The notes under the pieces were generated by a model. The model was given only the letters and a program-made list of their open reading frames with translations, ran no database searches and had not been told where the DNA came from. Positions 6,118 through 7,878 of a stretch of DNA of 7,878 nucleotides are shown here, piece after piece. The position numbers and the translations under genes are program-made. Location of the stretch: NCBI GenBank assembly GCA_027489835.1, contig JAIXZF010000012.1:1-7878 (forward strand), given 5' to 3'. The DNA is from Hyphomicrobiales bacterium (GTDB taxonomy: Bacteria > Pseudomonadota > Alphaproteobacteria > Rhizobiales > Beijerinckiaceae). Position 1 is the stretch's first letter. Every line of letters starts with the position of its first letter.

Positions 6118-7878
6118 GGGCGGCGCCGACGGTTCGGTCCCCCTCGCGCAGGCGCTCCGGACGGCGCCGCTCCTCGCGTCACACAAGAAGGTGGAGCGGG
6201 TGCTGGCGCATGATCTGACGGACCGGCTCGACGACGCCCAGCGCGCCGCCCTGGCGCCCTCGCTGGGCGTCGAGGCAGCGCGCGCCCTCGTGGCAGGTTT
6301 GCTCGCGAACGCTCCCTTCCTGGCCCAGATCATGCGCCGCCGGCCCGAATGGCTCGCGGAGGCGCTTCAGGCCGAGCCCTCGCGGCTCCTGGCGGACTGG
6401 CGGGCGGAAGCGGCCACCGCTGCCGTCGCCGCTTCCTCTGCAGACGAGATCATGTCCACCCTGCGTACTCTCAAGGCGCGGGCCGCGCTGCTCGTGGCGC
6501 TGGCCGACTGCGGCGGCGCCTGGAGCGTCGACGAGGCCGTCCGCGCGCTGACCGCGGTGGCGGACACAGCCGTGGCGACGACCGTCGACTGGCTCCTGCG
6601 CAGGGCGGCCGAACGTGGCGCCTATGCGCCGGCCGATCCCGCCAGGCCCGGCTTCGGCTCTGGCCTGATCGTGCTCGCTCTCGGGAAGCATGGCTCCGGC
6701 GAGCTGAACTACTCCTCCGACATCGACATTGTGCTGTTCTACGATCCCTCCATCGCCGAGGCGGCGGGCATTGGCGAGCCGTCCAGCTTCTTCGTCCGGC
6801 TGGCGCGCGATCTGTCCCGCATCCTTCAGGAGCGCACGGCCGAGGGTTACGTCTTCCGCGTCGACCTTCGCCTTCGACCGGACCCCGCCTCGACGCAGGC
6901 GGCCGTCTCCACGGAGGCCGCCTATGCCTATTACGAGAGCGTCGGCCAGAACTGGGAACGCGCGGCGATGATCAAGGCGCGCCCCATTGCAGGCGACCTC
7001 GCGCGGGGCGAGAGCTTCCTGAACGAGCTGGGCCCCTTCATCTGGCGCAAGTATTTCGATTTCGCGGCGATCGCCGACATCCATGCCATGAAGCGGCAGA
7101 TCCAGTCGGTGAAGGGCCACGAGGCCATCGCGGTGGCGGGGCACGACGTGAAGCTGGGCCGCGGCGGCATCCGGGAGATCGAGTTCTTCGTGCAGACGCA
7201 GCAACTCGTCTTCGGCGGCCGCCGGCCGGTCCTGCGCGGCCGCCGCACGCTCGACATGCTGGGCGCGCTCACGGACGAGGGCTGGATCACGCCGACGGCG
7301 CGCGACGAGCTTTCGGCCGCCTACCGCTTCCTGCGCACCATCGAGCATCGGCTGCAGATGCGCCATGACGAGCAGACCCAGCGCCTGCCCGTGGAGGCCG
7401 ACGATCTGGCGGCCTTCGCCCGCTTCGCCGGATATCCAAGCGCCGAGCGCTTCGCCTCCGCCTTCACCGCCCATGCGAGGCGCGTCGAAAGCCATTACGC
7501 GCTGCTGTTCGAGGATGGCCCGTCGCTCGCCTCCGAGTGCGGCACGCTCAGCTTTACCGGCGCAGAGGCCGATCCGGAAACGCTCGCCACGCTGTCGCGG
7601 CTCGGCTTCCGCGATTCGGGCGTCGCGGCCGAGATCATCCGCGGCTGGCATTTCGGCCGACGCCCGGCCGTGACCAGCGCCCGCGCCCGTGAGGCCCTGA
7701 CCGAGCTGACGCCGGCCCTGCTCGTCGCCTTCGGCCGGTCCGGTGATCCGGACGCCGCGCTCAACGCGCTCGACAACGCCTTTGCCCGGTTGCCCGCGGC
7801 GGTGGAGCTCTTGTCGATCCTGCTGTCGCACGAGGCGCTTCTCACCCTGTTCGCCACGATCCTCGGCAGCGCGCCGAG
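6107..7878 (+). CDS. glnE: Bifunctional glutamine synthetase adenylyltransferase/deadenylylase GlnE, N-terminal 590 codons (partial)
   Basis: GlnE adds AMP to, and removes it from, a tyrosine on glutamine synthetase, under control of PII protein and glutamine. The frame starting at GTG 6107 stays open to the window end with no stop. Visible parts are the N-terminal helical region and the deadenylylase nucleotidyltransferase core. The core has the signature LGKHGSGELNYSSDIDIVLF with catalytic D205 and D207, matching the aspartates needed for AMP removal in E. coli. It continues with RVDLRLRPDP (D253, probably another metal ligand), QNWERAAMIKARP and KLGRGGIREIEFF (349-361). The last residues seen belong to the helical linker before the second, adenylylating domain, which lies beyond the window. 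Family members are about 950-1000 aa, so roughly 60% is present. The start overlaps the kinase gene by 11 nt. Both active-site aspartates are intact and no frameshift is seen. Confidence 0.96.
   Translation, partial: MRVEGGADGSVPLAQALRTAPLLASHKKVERVLAHDLTDRLDDAQRAALAPSLGVEAARALVAGLLANAPFLAQIMRRRPEWLAEALQAEPSRLLADWRAEAATAAVAASSADEIMSTLRTLKARAALLVALADCGGAWSVDEAVRALTAVADTAVATTVDWLLRRAAERGAYAPADPARPGFGSGLIVLALGKHGSGELNYSSDIDIVLFYDPSIAEAAGIGEPSSFFVRLARDLSRILQERTAEGYVFRVDLRLRPDPASTQAAVSTEAAYAYYESVGQNWERAAMIKARPIAGDLARGESFLNELGPFIWRKYFDFAAIADIHAMKRQIQSVKGHEAIAVAGHDVKLGRGGIREIEFFVQTQQLVFGGRRPVLRGRRTLDMLGALTDEGWITPTARDELSAAYRFLRTIEHRLQMRHDEQTQRLPVEADDLAAFARFAGYPSAERFASAFTAHARRVESHYALLFEDGPSLASECGTLSFTGAEADPETLATLSRLGFRDSGVAAEIIRGWHFGRRPAVTSARAREALTELTPALLVAFGRSGDPDAALNALDNAFARLPAAVELLSILLSHEALLTLFATILGSAP

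Noticed and set aside
6179..7831. 550-codon open frame on the minus strand opposite glnE.
   Set aside because: The + strand frame carries all the GlnE signatures, whereas the minus frame is low-complexity and has no recognisable domain.

Overview
The window is GC-rich throughout, densely packed and coded entirely on the + strand. Gene content, gene order (ccmE-ccmF-ccmH, degP-type protease, two-component pair, glnE) and protein style point to an alphaproteobacterium, most likely of the order Hyphomicrobiales (Rhizobiales). The genus cannot be fixed from the sequence alone. All genes look chromosomal and housekeeping. I see no mobile element, CRISPR array, tRNA/rRNA gene or sign of recent transfer.

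Region 1 (1-2540) is the distal part of a cytochrome c maturation operon of the cycHJKL (ccmI-ccmE-ccmF-ccmH) type. It holds the last 24 codons of ccmE, a complete ccmF and a complete ccmH. The genes are 9 nt apart or overlap by 4 nt, so translation is probably coupled. Their products pass heme from the CcmE chaperone to reduced apocytochrome c in the periplasm.

Region 2 (2541-3853) begins with a 119-nt spacer and then encodes a periplasmic DegP/HtrA-type serine protease. The catalytic triad is complete, but there is only one PDZ domain and the protein stops right after it. A 142-nt spacer follows (3854-3995). It contains a long, nearly perfect GC-rich inverted repeat that could act as a terminator or a folded RNA leader.

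Region 3 (3996-6117) encodes an OmpR-family response regulator and a membrane HAMP/HisKA histidine kinase. All canonical phosphotransfer and ATP-binding residues can be seen.

Region 4 (6107-7878, running off the end) is the N-terminal 590 codons of glnE, the bifunctional glutamine synthetase adenylyltransferase/deadenylylase. It starts at a GTG inside the last codons of the kinase gene, behind a good Shine-Dalgarno sequence. The order ccm/degP/regulator/kinase/glnE is, as far as I recall, common in Rhizobiales. The most plausible reading is an envelope quality-control neighbourhood (heme delivery, protease, stress-type two-component system) with glnE translationally coupled behind it. I found no convincing undescribed system. 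The most noteworthy points are the single-PDZ protease, the intergenic stem-loop with competing pairings, and the kinase-glnE overlap.
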